A stretch of DNA of 49,449 bases from Sphingomonadales bacterium (GTDB lineage Bacteria; Pseudomonadota; Alphaproteobacteria; SMXS01). Every line of letters begins with the position of its first letter. Positions within the stretch are counted from its first letter, which is position 1. The notes under the pieces are model-generated. The model was given only the letters and a program-made list of their open reading frames with translations, searched no databases and was not told the origin of the DNA. The stretch is taken from NCBI GenBank assembly GCA_022844405.1, contig JALHLV010000026.1, positions 1-49,449 on the forward strand. Reading direction: 5' to 3'. Of the stretch, positions 1 through 8,714 are shown one piece after another. Position numbers and translations under genes: made by a program.

Positions 1-32
1 ACGTGGCGTGGTGTCGCAAGAAAGCCCCATCC

Positions 33-512
33 GTGACGGACCCGTCTAAATTGCGCCTCGCACTCTTTCAACCTGACATCCCCCAGAATCTGGGTGCAAA
101 TCTCCGGCTTGCGGCGTGCTTTGGCGTCGCAGTCGACATCATCGAGCCGTGCGGCTTCCCGCTCACTGACCGCGCGTTGAAGCGCACAGCCATGGACTAT
201 GGGGAAAACGTCCCGATTTCCCGTCATTCCGGCTGGTCGGCGTTTCGCGAGTCGCAGCTGGAATCGGGAGCCCGACTGATCCTGTTCACGACCCGCGGCA
301 GCGTTCGTCTCGAAATGCATGCCTTCCAACCCGGTGATATCCTTCTCTTTGGCAGGGAATCTGCCGGGGTCCCGGACGCGGTCCACGCCGCAGCCGACTC
401 ACGCGTCGCGATCCCCCTGGCGGGAGGTGCACGCTCCCTGAATGTCGCGGTGTCTGCCGGCATCGCCCTGTGGGAGGCGCTTCGACAAACAGGCCAGTTG
501 CCAGCTGGCTGA
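33..512 (+). CDS. trmL: tRNA (cytidine/uridine-34-2'-O)-methyltransferase, TrmL/SPOUT family
   Basis: SPOUT-family methyltransferase that would 2'-O-methylate the wobble base of tRNA-Leu isoacceptors in the cytoplasm. The N-terminus carries the typical LALFQPDIPQNLGANLRLA segment. The C-terminal half has the SAM-binding knot elements LLFGRESAGVP and IPLAGGARSLNVAVSAGIALWEAL, with the family's R-E-S-x-G and S-L-N residues. From the GTG at 33 the protein is 159 aa, the usual size. An in-frame GTG at position 3 would add ten atypical residues, and the window edge hides anything further upstream. It is a housekeeping gene at the border of the photosynthesis cluster with no functional link to it. 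Confidence 0.88.
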   Translation: MTDPSKLRLALFQPDIPQNLGANLRLAACFGVAVDIIEPCGFPLTDRALKRTAMDYGENVPISRHSGWSAFRESQLESGARLILFTTRGSVRLEMHAFQPGDILLFGRESAGVPDAVHAAADSRVAIPLAGGARSLNVAVSAGIALWEALRQTGQLPAG

Positions 513-609
513 CCCGGACATGGCCAGGGACAAAGCCCGCCTCGACGATGCAATCGTGCCATGTCATCGTCATTTCTGCATTGCCGTTAGTGGATGAACG
601 CGCGGGCTC

Positions 610-1887
610 ATGGCGTCACCGGACCTTCAGTTGAAATTCCACAAGGACCGCGACCGCCTCCTCGCTGAGGCGCATGCACGGCCATCAACGCCCCTGGCGG
701 CGCCGGCACTTTCGACTCGCATCGTCTCCTTGTCAGGAGAAGCTGGGTCTGAGGGCGATCGTCTTCATATGGCCGCGCTCTGCCGCAAGTTCGCAGCTCC
801 GGAGCCGGGCGTCGGCGCCAGATGGTGCCTTCTTGAGGCGGGGTCGTGGTCGCTGCGTTGGGAGCGTCACACCGAAGCCTCCACATGGACTGTCTTCCGC
901 CCCGGTGTCGAACCTGACGTCGCCAATTTCGGCGTCACCGCACTCGATGTCGTCCCGCTTGACTGGCTGTCAAACATGCCGGGGGAAATACTCGTCGCAG
1001 CTCATGCCGCGATCGTTGCTGCCAGGCCCTCGCGTTTTCCGTTTGCCCCGGACGAACTGGTTGCCGCCCGCATCGCCTCCGGTGCGATTGAGGTGTTTAC
1101 CGATTTTCGCGCAGGTCCTGATTCCTTTACCCGCTTCGTTCTGGTGGATGGCGGCGTCGGCGACGCGCTTGTTGGGCGCACGCTGCAACAGCTGTTTGAA
1201 GTTGAAACCTACCGCCTGCTGGCCTTGCTCACTTACCCGCTGGCGCTTCAGGCAACGGCGGCGCTGACGGAGCTCGAGAGCGAGATCGACGCCGCGGCAG
1301 CTCAGGTGGTAAATGAGAACGGCGTGGAATCGGACCGAACTCTGGTGAACAAGCTTGCGGCCCTTGCTGGACAGGCCGAGCGTCTGGCGGGCCAGACTAA
1401 CTTCCGCGTCGCCGCCTCGCGCGCCTATTACGGCCTGGTCGGCGCCCGCATCACGAGCTGGAACGAGCTGGCCATCGACGGCCGGCCGACCTTGGGTGAG
1501 TTCATGGAACGCCGGCTTGCGCCCGCGATGCGCACATGTGTGTCCGTCGCCGAGCGCCAGCAGGGCGCCATCGAGCGGATCGCCCGCACTGTGCAGATTC
1601 TCAACACTCGCGTCGAAGTCGCCTCGGAGATGGTTAACGTCAACCTTCTGGCGTCGATGGACAGCCGATCGCGCGTGCAGCTCCGCCTGCAGGAGACAGT
1701 CGAGGGCCTGTCGATCGTCGCGGTCTCCTATTATGCGCTGTCGCTTCTGAAGGTGGCTTTCGACGGCGTCGCAGTCGTTGCGCCCTGGCTGGACCCCACA
1801 GTTGCAACCGCGCTGTCCGTGCCGGTCGTGGTCTATCTGGTCTGGCGCTTCCTGCGCGGCGTCAAGAAAACCGTGTTGAGCAAGTGA
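610..1887 (+). CDS. DUF3422 family membrane-anchored protein
   Basis: A 425-residue protein of unknown function. The N-terminus has the DUF3422 signature (an EAHARPSTPL stretch at about residues 19-28), followed by a mixed alpha/beta region and a long helical segment (about residues 220-350). The end holds two hydrophobic helices (about 360-380 and 390-412), so it is probably anchored in the inner membrane by its C-terminus. The family is common in Alpha- and Betaproteobacteria and has no established role. The ATG at 610 is used; no strong Shine-Dalgarno sequence precedes it. It sits between trmL and bchI. The 75-bp gap to bchI shows no obvious operator, so it is probably outside the photosynthesis regulon. 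Confidence 0.8.
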   Translation: MASPDLQLKFHKDRDRLLAEAHARPSTPLAAPALSTRIVSLSGEAGSEGDRLHMAALCRKFAAPEPGVGARWCLLEAGSWSLRWERHTEASTWTVFRPGVEPDVANFGVTALDVVPLDWLSNMPGEILVAAHAAIVAARPSRFPFAPDELVAARIASGAIEVFTDFRAGPDSFTRFVLVDGGVGDALVGRTLQQLFEVETYRLLALLTYPLALQATAALTELESEIDAAAAQVVNENGVESDRTLVNKLAALAGQAERLAGQTNFRVAASRAYYGLVGARITSWNELAIDGRPTLGEFMERRLAPAMRTCVSVAERQQGAIERIARTVQILNTRVEVASEMVNVNLLASMDSRSRVQLRLQETVEGLSIVAVSYYALSLLKVAFDGVAVVAPWLDPTVATALSVPVVVYLVWRFLRGVKKTVLSK

Positions 1888-1962
1888 GCGTCGAAAAGTC
1901 CGCGCTCATGCGCGCTTGACCCTCTTGCGGCAGGCGTCATCCTTGAGCACGGTCAAATTCTG

Positions 1963-2991
1963 ATGCGCACTGTTTTCCCCTTTTCGGCGATCGTTGGCCA
2001 GGACGCGATGAAGCGGGCCCTGCTGATCGCCGCCATCGATCCCGGCATCGGCGGCGTGATGGTGTTCGGCGATCGGGGCACCGGCAAGTCGACGGCCGTG
2101 CGCGCTCTCGCAGCCCTGCTGCCGCCCATGCGTGCGGTGAAGGACTGCCCCTACCATTGCGATCCGGAGGCAGACGCGGGCCGCTGCACGCCGGATTGTC
2201 CCTCGCGCACCACCAAGGGCGCCGTTAAGACCGAGCTGCGTCCGACTCCCGTCGTGGACCTGCCGCTCGGCGCCACCGAAGACCGTGTCGTCGGCGCGCT
2301 GGACCTGGAGCAGGCGCTGACCCGCGGCGAGAAACGCTTTGAGCCAGGCTTGCTGGCCAAGGCGCACCGCGGCTTCCTGTACATCGACGAAGTGAACCTT
2401 CTCGAAGACCATCTGGTCGATCTGCTGCTGGACGTGGCCGCGTCTGGAGAGAACGTCGTCGAACGCGAAGGCCTGAGCGTTCGCCATCCGGCGCGCTTCG
2501 TGCTCATCGGAACTGGCAACCCGGAAGAAGGCGAACTCCGCCCCCAGCTCCTCGACCGCTTCGGTCTTTCGGTCGACGTGAAGACGCCTACCGTCCTCGC
2601 TGATCGCGTCGCCGTTGTTCGCCAACGCGATGCGTTTGATCGCGACCCCGAAACCTTTGCCGCAGCGTGGACGAAGAAAGACGCGCAGGTACGCGATCGA
2701 ATTGTGAAAGCGCGCGCTTTGCACAGCAATCTTGCGCTGCCCGACGAGGTGGTCGAGTGCGCGGCCACGCTCTGCATGAAGATCGGCTCGGACGGCCTGC
2801 GCGGTGAGCTGACACTAATCCGCGCAGCCCGCGCGCTTGCCGCTCTTGAAGGCGCCAAGGCCGTTTCGACAACTCACCTGCGTGAGATTGCCGTGATGTC
2901 TCTGCAGCACCGGCTGCGTCGCAACCCGCTGGACGATGTAGGCTCGGCATCGCGTATTGAGCGCGCGCTGGGCGAAATCTTCGCGCCGTGA
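1963..2991 (+). CDS. bchI: Magnesium chelatase ATPase subunit I
   Basis: AAA+ ATPase subunit of magnesium chelatase, which with BchD and BchH inserts Mg2+ into protoporphyrin IX, the first committed step of bacteriochlorophyll synthesis. The 342-aa length is normal. The Walker A motif GDRGTGKS is at residues 36-43. Walker B is in [10 protein letters not shown] (about 137-146). The family insert with clustered cysteines ([14 protein letters not shown]...C) follows Walker A, and [20 protein letters not shown] gives the sensor and arginine-finger region. It starts a bchI-bchD-bchO operon and its stop overlaps the bchD GTG (GTGA at 2988-2991). No strong ribosome-binding site is visible before the ATG. 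Confidence 0.97.
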   Translation: MRTVFPFSAIVGQDAMKRALLIAAIDPGIGGVMVFGDRGTGKSTAVRALAALLPPMRAVKDCPYHCDPEADAGRCTPDCPSRTTKGAVKTELRPTPVVDLPLGATEDRVVGALDLEQALTRGEKRFEPGLLAKAHRGFLYIDEVNLLEDHLVDLLLDVAASGENVVEREGLSVRHPARFVLIGTGNPEEGELRPQLLDRFGLSVDVKTPTVLADRVAVVRQRDAFDRDPETFAAAWTKKDAQVRDRIVKARALHSNLALPDEVVECAATLCMKIGSDGLRGELTLIRAARALAALEGAKAVSTTHLREIAVMSLQHRLRRNPLDDVGSASRIERALGEIFAP

Positions 2992-4709
2992 TCGCGGGCG
3001 CGCCAGTGCAGTTCGATCCATGGGCCGACGCCATGGCTGCTGCTGCACTGCTTGCTGTCGATCCTTCGGGACTAGGCGGTGCAATCATCCGCGGCTTTCC
3101 CGGTCCGGCGCGCGACGCGTGGCTGGATACGCTGAGGTCAATGCTCCCGGCAGACGCCCCCATGCGCCGCGCGCCATCTCACATCGACGACGAGCGTCTG
3201 CTGGGTGGGCTCGATCTCTCCGCAACGCTGGCCGCCGGCCGCCCGGTCGCCAGCCGCGGACTCCTGAGCGAAAGCGCCGGCGGCGCGGTCATACTGTCCA
3301 TGGCTGAGCGATGCTCAGCGGCGACCGGCGCACGAATCGCCGCGGTCATCGACGCCGATGCTGACCACGTTGGTTTCATTCTGGTCGCGCTCGAAGAGGG
3401 CGTCGAGCCTGATGAACGCGCGCCGGATGTGCTGGCGGAACGCGTCGCCTTTCATCTTGATGTCAGCAGCCTTCGGCCACGCTTGCTTCCCGTGCCAGCG
3501 TGCGAAGGTATTGCCGCCGCCCGCGCTGCACTTGCGCGGATGAGGGCGTGCGACGATCAGCTGATCGAGACGATCTGCTCGGCTGCGTCCGCTTTTGGCG
3601 TCTCCTCAACGCGCGCGGCGTTGTTCACGCTAAGGGCTGCGCGAGCTGCTGCTGCCGTCGCAGGACGACCAGCGGTCACGCAGGACGATCTCGAACTCGC
3701 AGCGCGCCTGGTGCTCGCACCCCGGGCAACGTTCGTACCGGCAGAAGCGCCGCCCAAGCAAGCGCCGCCGCCTCCTGATGATGCCGGCGAGGAGGGCGCG
3801 CCGCCTGAACAGCCAACGGCAGATGAAGCGGCAGACCGCGTCGTCGCCGCTGTGCAATCCGCCCTGCCGCCCGAATTCCTCTCGCAGTTCCTCGACGTGC
3901 GCGCCGAGCGTCGCGCCCTCGCGCGTTCAGGTGGGGCAGGAGCCGCCGCGAAATCTGCACGCCGGGGCCGGCCGCTCGGCGCCCGCTCCGGAACGCTTCG
4001 CACAGGCGACAGGCTCGACCTCGTCGCGACGCTTCGCGCCGCCGCGCCATGGCAGAAACTGCGCCGCCGGGAATCCGCCTCGAGCAAGGCCCGCGTGCTG
4101 GTGCGCAAGAACGACTTTCGCATCCGCCGCTTCGTGCAGCGGCTTGAGTCGACGACAATCTTCGTGGTCGATGCCTCTGGGTCGACAGCCGCGCAGCGCC
4201 TCGCCGAAGCCAAGGGCGCCGTCGAGAACCTGCTGGCCGAAGCCTACGTCACGCGCGCACGCGTCGCCCTGATCGTGTTCCGCGACAAGGCCGCAGAACT
4301 TCTGCTGCCGCCGACGCGCTCACTTTCACGGGCGAAGCGGTCCTTGGCGGACCTGCCCGGTGGCGGCGCAACGCCGCTGGCCACCGCAATCGATGTGGCG
4401 TCGCTTCTGGGCCAGGCTGAACGCGCCAAGGGGCGCACACCGCTGATCGTGTTCCTCACAGACGGCCGCGGCAATGTCGGTCGCGATGGCGAGCCCGGCC
4501 GGCCACGCGCGGAACAGGATGCGCGTGATGCCGCCCGGGCCCTTCGCGCCACGGCGCTTCCGGCGGTCTTCATCGACACATCTCCCCGTTCGCGTCCGGG
4601 GGCAGAAGACCTGGCCGTCGCGATGGGCGCCGCCTACGCGCAGCTGCCCTTCGTGGACAGCGGAGCAGTCGCCGCCGTCGTGCGGGCCAACGCTCCCTCA
4701 CGGCGATGA
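2988..4709 (+). CDS. bchD: Magnesium chelatase subunit D
   Basis: Non-catalytic AAA+/integrin-like subunit of Mg chelatase; it forms a double hexameric ring with BchI and docks the complex on BchH. The N-terminal AAA+-like domain lacks a proper Walker A, as is usual for BchD. A proline- and acid-rich linker follows at about residues 255-290 (PPKQAPPPPDD...). The C-terminal von Willebrand factor A domain has the MIDAS motif VVDASGSTAA at about residue 394 and IVFLTDGRGN further on. The 573-aa length is typical. The start is a GTG overlapping the bchI stop, and the end overlaps the bchO ATG (ATGA), so translation is coupled through all three genes. Confidence 0.96.
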   Translation: MIAGAPVQFDPWADAMAAAALLAVDPSGLGGAIIRGFPGPARDAWLDTLRSMLPADAPMRRAPSHIDDERLLGGLDLSATLAAGRPVASRGLLSESAGGAVILSMAERCSAATGARIAAVIDADADHVGFILVALEEGVEPDERAPDVLAERVAFHLDVSSLRPRLLPVPACEGIAAARAALARMRACDDQLIETICSAASAFGVSSTRAALFTLRAARAAAAVAGRPAVTQDDLELAARLVLAPRATFVPAEAPPKQAPPPPDDAGEEGAPPEQPTADEAADRVVAAVQSALPPEFLSQFLDVRAERRALARSGGAGAAAKSARRGRPLGARSGTLRTGDRLDLVATLRAAAPWQKLRRRESASSKARVLVRKNDFRIRRFVQRLESTTIFVVDASGSTAAQRLAEAKGAVENLLAEAYVTRARVALIVFRDKAAELLLPPTRSLSRAKRSLADLPGGGATPLATAIDVASLLGQAERAKGRTPLIVFLTDGRGNVGRDGEPGRPRAEQDARDAARALRATALPAVFIDTSPRSRPGAEDLAVAMGAAYAQLPFVDSGAVAAVVRANAPSRR

Positions 4710-5581
4710 CACGCGCGCTCGACTGGAATGTTCAGGGCCGAGACTGGCCCAACCGTGAGGCAAGCCGCTTTGTCGACGTTCGCGGCCTGCGCTGGCACGT
4801 TCAGGTCACGGGCGCGGGGCCGCCGCTTGTCCTGTTGCATGGAACAGGCGCCGCCACGCATTCCTGGCGCGATGTGGCGCCGCTGCTTGCGCGAACCCAT
4901 CAGGTTGTGGCTCTGGACTTGCCGGGACATGGCTTCACCGCGACGCCGCGCAGCAATAACGACTTCACGCTCCCGAATGTGGCGCGGGCCGTTGGCGAGC
5001 TTCTGAAGACGCTCGATGTTTCGCCTACCGCGCTTGTCGGACACTCCGCTGGCGCGGCCATCGCTGTCCGGATGGCGCTCGACCGCGTGTGCTCCCCTTC
5101 TGCGATCGTGGGGATCAACGCTGCGCTGCTTCCCTTCCCCGGACCGCTTGGCCCCCTCGCGCCCTTGCTCGCGCGAACACTGTTCTACAACCCGTTCTCG
5201 CTTGGCCTGTTCGCCTATCGCGCAGAGCAGCGCAACGCGATCAGCGACCTGATGCGCAGCACAGGTTCGACGCTTGATGAGCGCGGGCTCGATTTCTACG
5301 AGCGGCTGTTCCGCAGCCGCGACCATCTCAAGGCCACTGTCGCCCTGATGGCGCACTGGGATCTTGAGACGCTGCGACGTGACCTGCCGAGGCTTGCGTC
5401 CTCTTTGACGCTCATCGTCGGCGCCAGGGATCGCGCCGTGCCGCCGACCGCAGCTGACAGCGTTGCGCGGCTGGCTCAGCACGCGCGGATTGTGCTGGCG
5501 CCGGGGCTGGGCCACCTCGCCCACGAGGAAGCCCCCGCTGTTGTCGTGGACATGATCCTCGCCGCGCTGCATCACGTGTAG
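4706..5581 (+). CDS. bchO: Alpha/beta hydrolase BchO, Mg-chelatase-associated
   Basis: Alpha/beta-hydrolase fold protein that nearly always follows bchID in proteobacterial photosynthesis clusters; its exact reaction is not settled. Visible features are the oxyanion-hole segment LVLLHGTGAATHSW (about 41-54), the nucleophile elbow VGHSAGAA with Ser114, and the late catalytic histidine in GLGHLAHEEAP. At 291 aa it has the normal length. It is translationally coupled to bchD by an ATGA overlap at 4706-4709. A 49-bp gap separates it from crtI, and the 3' end of that gap contains a PpsR-type operator. Confidence 0.92.
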   Translation: MTRALDWNVQGRDWPNREASRFVDVRGLRWHVQVTGAGPPLVLLHGTGAATHSWRDVAPLLARTHQVVALDLPGHGFTATPRSNNDFTLPNVARAVGELLKTLDVSPTALVGHSAGAAIAVRMALDRVCSPSAIVGINAALLPFPGPLGPLAPLLARTLFYNPFSLGLFAYRAEQRNAISDLMRSTGSTLDERGLDFYERLFRSRDHLKATVALMAHWDLETLRRDLPRLASSLTLIVGARDRAVPPTAADSVARLAQHARIVLAPGLGHLAHEEAPAVVVDMILAALHHV

Positions 5582-5621
5582 CAAGACAATCGCCTTGCAG
5601 GACTGCGCAGGACGATCTTAG

Positions 5622-5639
5622 TGTCATCCCATGTTGACA
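5622..5639. promoter_or_regulatory. PpsR/CrtJ operator over the crtI start codon
   Basis: The sequence TGTCATCCCATGTTGACA matches the PpsR/CrtJ consensus TGT-N12-ACA exactly, and the arms TGTCA and TTGACA are close to a full palindrome. The crtI ATG (5631) lies inside the site. A bound PpsR dimer could therefore block either a promoter just upstream or elongation of transcripts arriving from bchIDO. Confidence 0.7.
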
Positions 5640-7169
5640 CTCGACCCTGCTCAGTCCGCCGCTCGGCCCGATCGCGATGACCGACGGCACGCCATCGTCA
5701 TCGGCAGCGGCTTTGGTGGCCTCGCTGCGGCCGTGAGGCTGGGGGCCAGGGGATATCGCGTCACCGTGCTGGAGCGCCTCGATGCCCCTGGCGGCCGCGC
5801 CTACGTGTATCGGCAGGACGGGTTCACCTTCGATGCTGGTCCAACCATCATCACCGCGCCCTACCTTCTCGAAGAGCTCTGGACGCTGTGCGGCAGACGA
5901 ATGGCAGACGACATCGATCTTCGCCGAATTGACCCGTTTTACAGAATTCGCTTCGATGACGGCAGCGTCTTCAGCGCCAGCAGTGATCATGCGGCAATGC
6001 GCGAAGAGGTTGCCCGCTTCGATCTTGGCGACGTTGCGGGCTTTGAACGTTTTCTGCGTGACAGCGAGAAGATCTACGAAACGGCTTTCGAGAAGCTCGC
6101 CGATCAGCCATTTCACCGTATCGGGACCTTGCTGAAAAGCGCGCCGGATCTCATCCGGCTTGGCGGCTACCGCTCAGTCTTCAGCCACGTGTCGCGCTAT
6201 TTTCGAAACGAGAAGCTCCGGATCGCTTTCAGTTTCCACCCACTTCTGATCGGCGGCAATCCGCTGTCCACCACAGCCTATTACAGCCTTGTGGGACATC
6301 TGGAGCGTACGCACGGCGTGCACTACGCCATGGGCGGCACAGGCGCGCTCGTCGATGGTCTTGTCCGGCTGATCGAGGGGCAGGGCGGTGCGCTGCGGCT
6401 GAATGCCGAAGTCGCGCAGATCACGGTCTCCTCCCGCCGTGCGACCGGCGTGCGGCTCGCGTCAGGGGAGCACGTCGCCGGTGATGTCGTGGTTTCGAAC
6501 GCCGATGTTGGCTGGACCTACACCCAGCTGCTTTCCGAGCACAAGCGGCGCCGCTGGACTGACCGGAAGTTTGCCGGCAAGCGCTTCTCGATGAGTCTTC
6601 TGGTCTGGTACTTCGGCACCAACCGCAGGTTCGATGATGTCTATCACCACACGATGGTGCTCGGTCCCCGCTATGAAGGGCTTCTGCGAGACATCTTCTA
6701 TCGCAAGATCCTGGCGAGAGACCTCAGTCTCTATCTGCATAGGCCAACCGCAAACGATCCGTCGCTAGCCCCGGCTGGTTGCGACGCCTTCTATGTCCTT
6801 GCGCCTGTACCTCACCTGGGCAGTGGTACCGATTGGGGCGAGGAGGGGGAACGGTGTCGCGCGATGATTCAGGCGCGCCTCGAGGAGACGCTTCTACCCG
6901 GACTCGGCGAAAGCATCGTTACCTCCCGCATGCTCACGCCTCAGGACTTTCGCGATCGTCTGCTATCGCTCAATGGCAGCGCCTTCTCGCTGGAGCCACG
7001 CCTTTTCCAGAGCGCCTGGTTCAGGCCACACAATGTCAGCGAAGAGATAGCCGGCCTCTACATGGTGGGCGCCGGTACCCATCCCGGTGCCGGCGTCCCG
7101 GGGGTCATCTCATCGGCGCGTATTCTCGACAAGGTCGTGCCTCACGCCGGTCGGGTTGTGGCTGGCTGA
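5631..7169 (+). CDS. crtI: Phytoene desaturase
   Basis: FAD-dependent, membrane-associated desaturase that converts phytoene to neurosporene or lycopene. The N-terminal dinucleotide fold is IVIGSGFGGLAA with GSGFGG at residues 25-30, followed by VTVLERLDAPGGRA. The C-terminal bacterial phytoene dehydrogenase signature is LYMVGAGTHPGAGVPGVISSA. The 512-aa length is standard. The initiating ATG is the only reasonable start ahead of the Rossmann motif, although it lies inside a PpsR-type operator and has no good Shine-Dalgarno sequence. Whether it makes three or four double bonds cannot be read from sequence. The presence of crtC, crtD and crtF implies an acyclic spheroidene or spirilloxanthin route. 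Confidence 0.96.
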   Translation: MLTLDPAQSAARPDRDDRRHAIVIGSGFGGLAAAVRLGARGYRVTVLERLDAPGGRAYVYRQDGFTFDAGPTIITAPYLLEELWTLCGRRMADDIDLRRIDPFYRIRFDDGSVFSASSDHAAMREEVARFDLGDVAGFERFLRDSEKIYETAFEKLADQPFHRIGTLLKSAPDLIRLGGYRSVFSHVSRYFRNEKLRIAFSFHPLLIGGNPLSTTAYYSLVGHLERTHGVHYAMGGTGALVDGLVRLIEGQGGALRLNAEVAQITVSSRRATGVRLASGEHVAGDVVVSNADVGWTYTQLLSEHKRRRWTDRKFAGKRFSMSLLVWYFGTNRRFDDVYHHTMVLGPRYEGLLRDIFYRKILARDLSLYLHRPTANDPSLAPAGCDAFYVLAPVPHLGSGTDWGEEGERCRAMIQARLEETLLPGLGESIVTSRMLTPQDFRDRLLSLNGSAFSLEPRLFQSAWFRPHNVSEEIAGLYMVGAGTHPGAGVPGVISSARILDKVVPHAGRVVAG

Positions 7170-7193
7170 GACAAGCTGGCGGCGCTGGCATCT

Positions 7194-8714
7194 TCAGGAG
7201 CTGCCGACCGGAAGCCGTATCGGCCGATTCCGATGTCGGGCGGCGCCGAAATCGGCCAATAAGCGGGCCGCAGCGAGGCGCCCCGACATCGTCGCCATCG
7301 GAACGCCTGGGCCCGGATGTACGCTGCCGCCAGCCAGGTAGAGGCCCGGCAACCTGCCGCGCGAACCCGCGCGGGCGAAACTGCCCATCATGCCGTGGTT
7401 GGCGCGGCCATAAAGGGCGCCGCCCGTGGCCGGAAAAAGCGCATTGAAGCCACTCGGTGTCGTAACCACTGGGTCAGAGGCCGCTCTCACGTTGAGGCCA
7501 CAGGCGCGAACCAGGCCAAACGCACGCTCGGAAAGATCAGCAATCGCTGCCTCATCGAGCGGCGCGCGGTCACCTTCGGCGGGTGCGTTGATCAGGGCGA
7601 GAAGGCGTTCCGGCGTGCCGGGAACAAACGCGCCAGCCTCGCCCCGGTCCTGCGCGCAGATATAGACAGTTGGTGCAGCTGTGATCTCGCGACGCCGAAA
7701 CACGGAATCAAACTCGCGAGCGTAGTCCTCTGCAAAGAACACATTGTGATGCGCAAGCTCAAAGCCCTCGGTTCGCGCTGACAGGCACCAGGTAACTGCC
7801 GACAGCGAGCGATCGCGCGGGGCCGTCGCCGGTGCAGGGCGCTCCCTGGCTGTCAGAGCGGAGATGTCGCCATTGAAGACCACCGCATCTGCGTTCAGGC
7901 GCTCGCCATTCGTCAGCTGGATCCCGACAACGCGCCCGTGTTCGACAACCATGTGCCGCATCTCGGCCCCGAACCGGAATTGCGCGCCATGGCGCTCCGC
8001 CAGGCTCTGAACCGCGCGCGCGACCTGATGAATGCCACCCTTGACCAGCCACACCCCGTCTTGCTCGACATGGGCAATCAGCATCAGCGTCGCCGGGGCA
8101 GCCCAGGGGGAGGCGCCGACATACGTCGCATAGCGGCCAAAGAGCTGGCGCAAGCGGGGGTCCTGGAAATGATCGCCAAGTGCGCTCCATAGGGTTCGCA
8201 TCGGCATCGTTCGCCACAGGTCCGGCAAGCCCCCAACACCGAGGCTTGCCACGAGGCTTGCCGGGGAGGGCCGCTCGGAGGCGATGAAGGGTCCAGCAAG
8301 CGTGCGATAGATTGCTCGACTCTGCTTGCAGAACGCCAGATAGGCGCTGGCCGCCGCTGGTCCCGAAAAGGCCCCGATCGCGTCAGCTGACCGCGTGATG
8401 TCCGCGAACAGGTCTAGTCTGCCGCCTTCGCGCCATGCGTGTCGCGCGAGTGTCTCGGCGGGCATCAAGCCGAGGCGATCATCCAGCTGCTCGCCCGCGT
8501 CGTTGAACAACCCCTCGAAGATCCATCGCATCGTGAAGACGGTCGGGCCTGCATCGATTGCAGCGCCTCCAACAGCGACCTGCCGCATCTTCCCGCCAGG
8601 CGCGGCAGCACGTTCGCAGACGATGACCTCCATTCCGGCTCGCGCCAGATCGGCGGCCGCCGCCAGGCCACCCATGCCAGCGCCGACGACAATGACGCGA
8701 CGACCGAGGCTCAC
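7194..8714 (-). CDS. crtD: 1-hydroxycarotenoid 3,4-desaturase (methoxyneurosporene dehydrogenase)
   Basis: CrtI-family flavoprotein that introduces the C-3,4 double bond into 1-hydroxy (or methoxy) acyclic carotenoids after CrtC. It begins VIVVGAGMGGLAAAADLARAG with GAGMGG near residues 11-16. It ends with LYLAGGSVHPGPGVPMATMSG, the signature of the CrtD/CrtI superfamily. I chose the GTG at 8714, which overlaps the stop of the upstream membrane-protein gene as GTGA and has GAGGG just before it; this gives 506 aa. It is the second gene of a minus-strand operon led by that membrane protein, convergent with crtI. Confidence 0.92.
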   Translation of the reverse strand: MSLGRRVIVVGAGMGGLAAAADLARAGMEVIVCERAAAPGGKMRQVAVGGAAIDAGPTVFTMRWIFEGLFNDAGEQLDDRLGLMPAETLARHAWREGGRLDLFADITRSADAIGAFSGPAAASAYLAFCKQSRAIYRTLAGPFIASERPSPASLVASLGVGGLPDLWRTMPMRTLWSALGDHFQDPRLRQLFGRYATYVGASPWAAPATLMLIAHVEQDGVWLVKGGIHQVARAVQSLAERHGAQFRFGAEMRHMVVEHGRVVGIQLTNGERLNADAVVFNGDISALTARERPAPATAPRDRSLSAVTWCLSARTEGFELAHHNVFFAEDYAREFDSVFRRREITAAPTVYICAQDRGEAGAFVPGTPERLLALINAPAEGDRAPLDEAAIADLSERAFGLVRACGLNVRAASDPVVTTPSGFNALFPATGGALYGRANHGMMGSFARAGSRGRLPGLYLAGGSVHPGPGVPMATMSGRLAAARLLADFGAARHRNRPIRLPVGSS

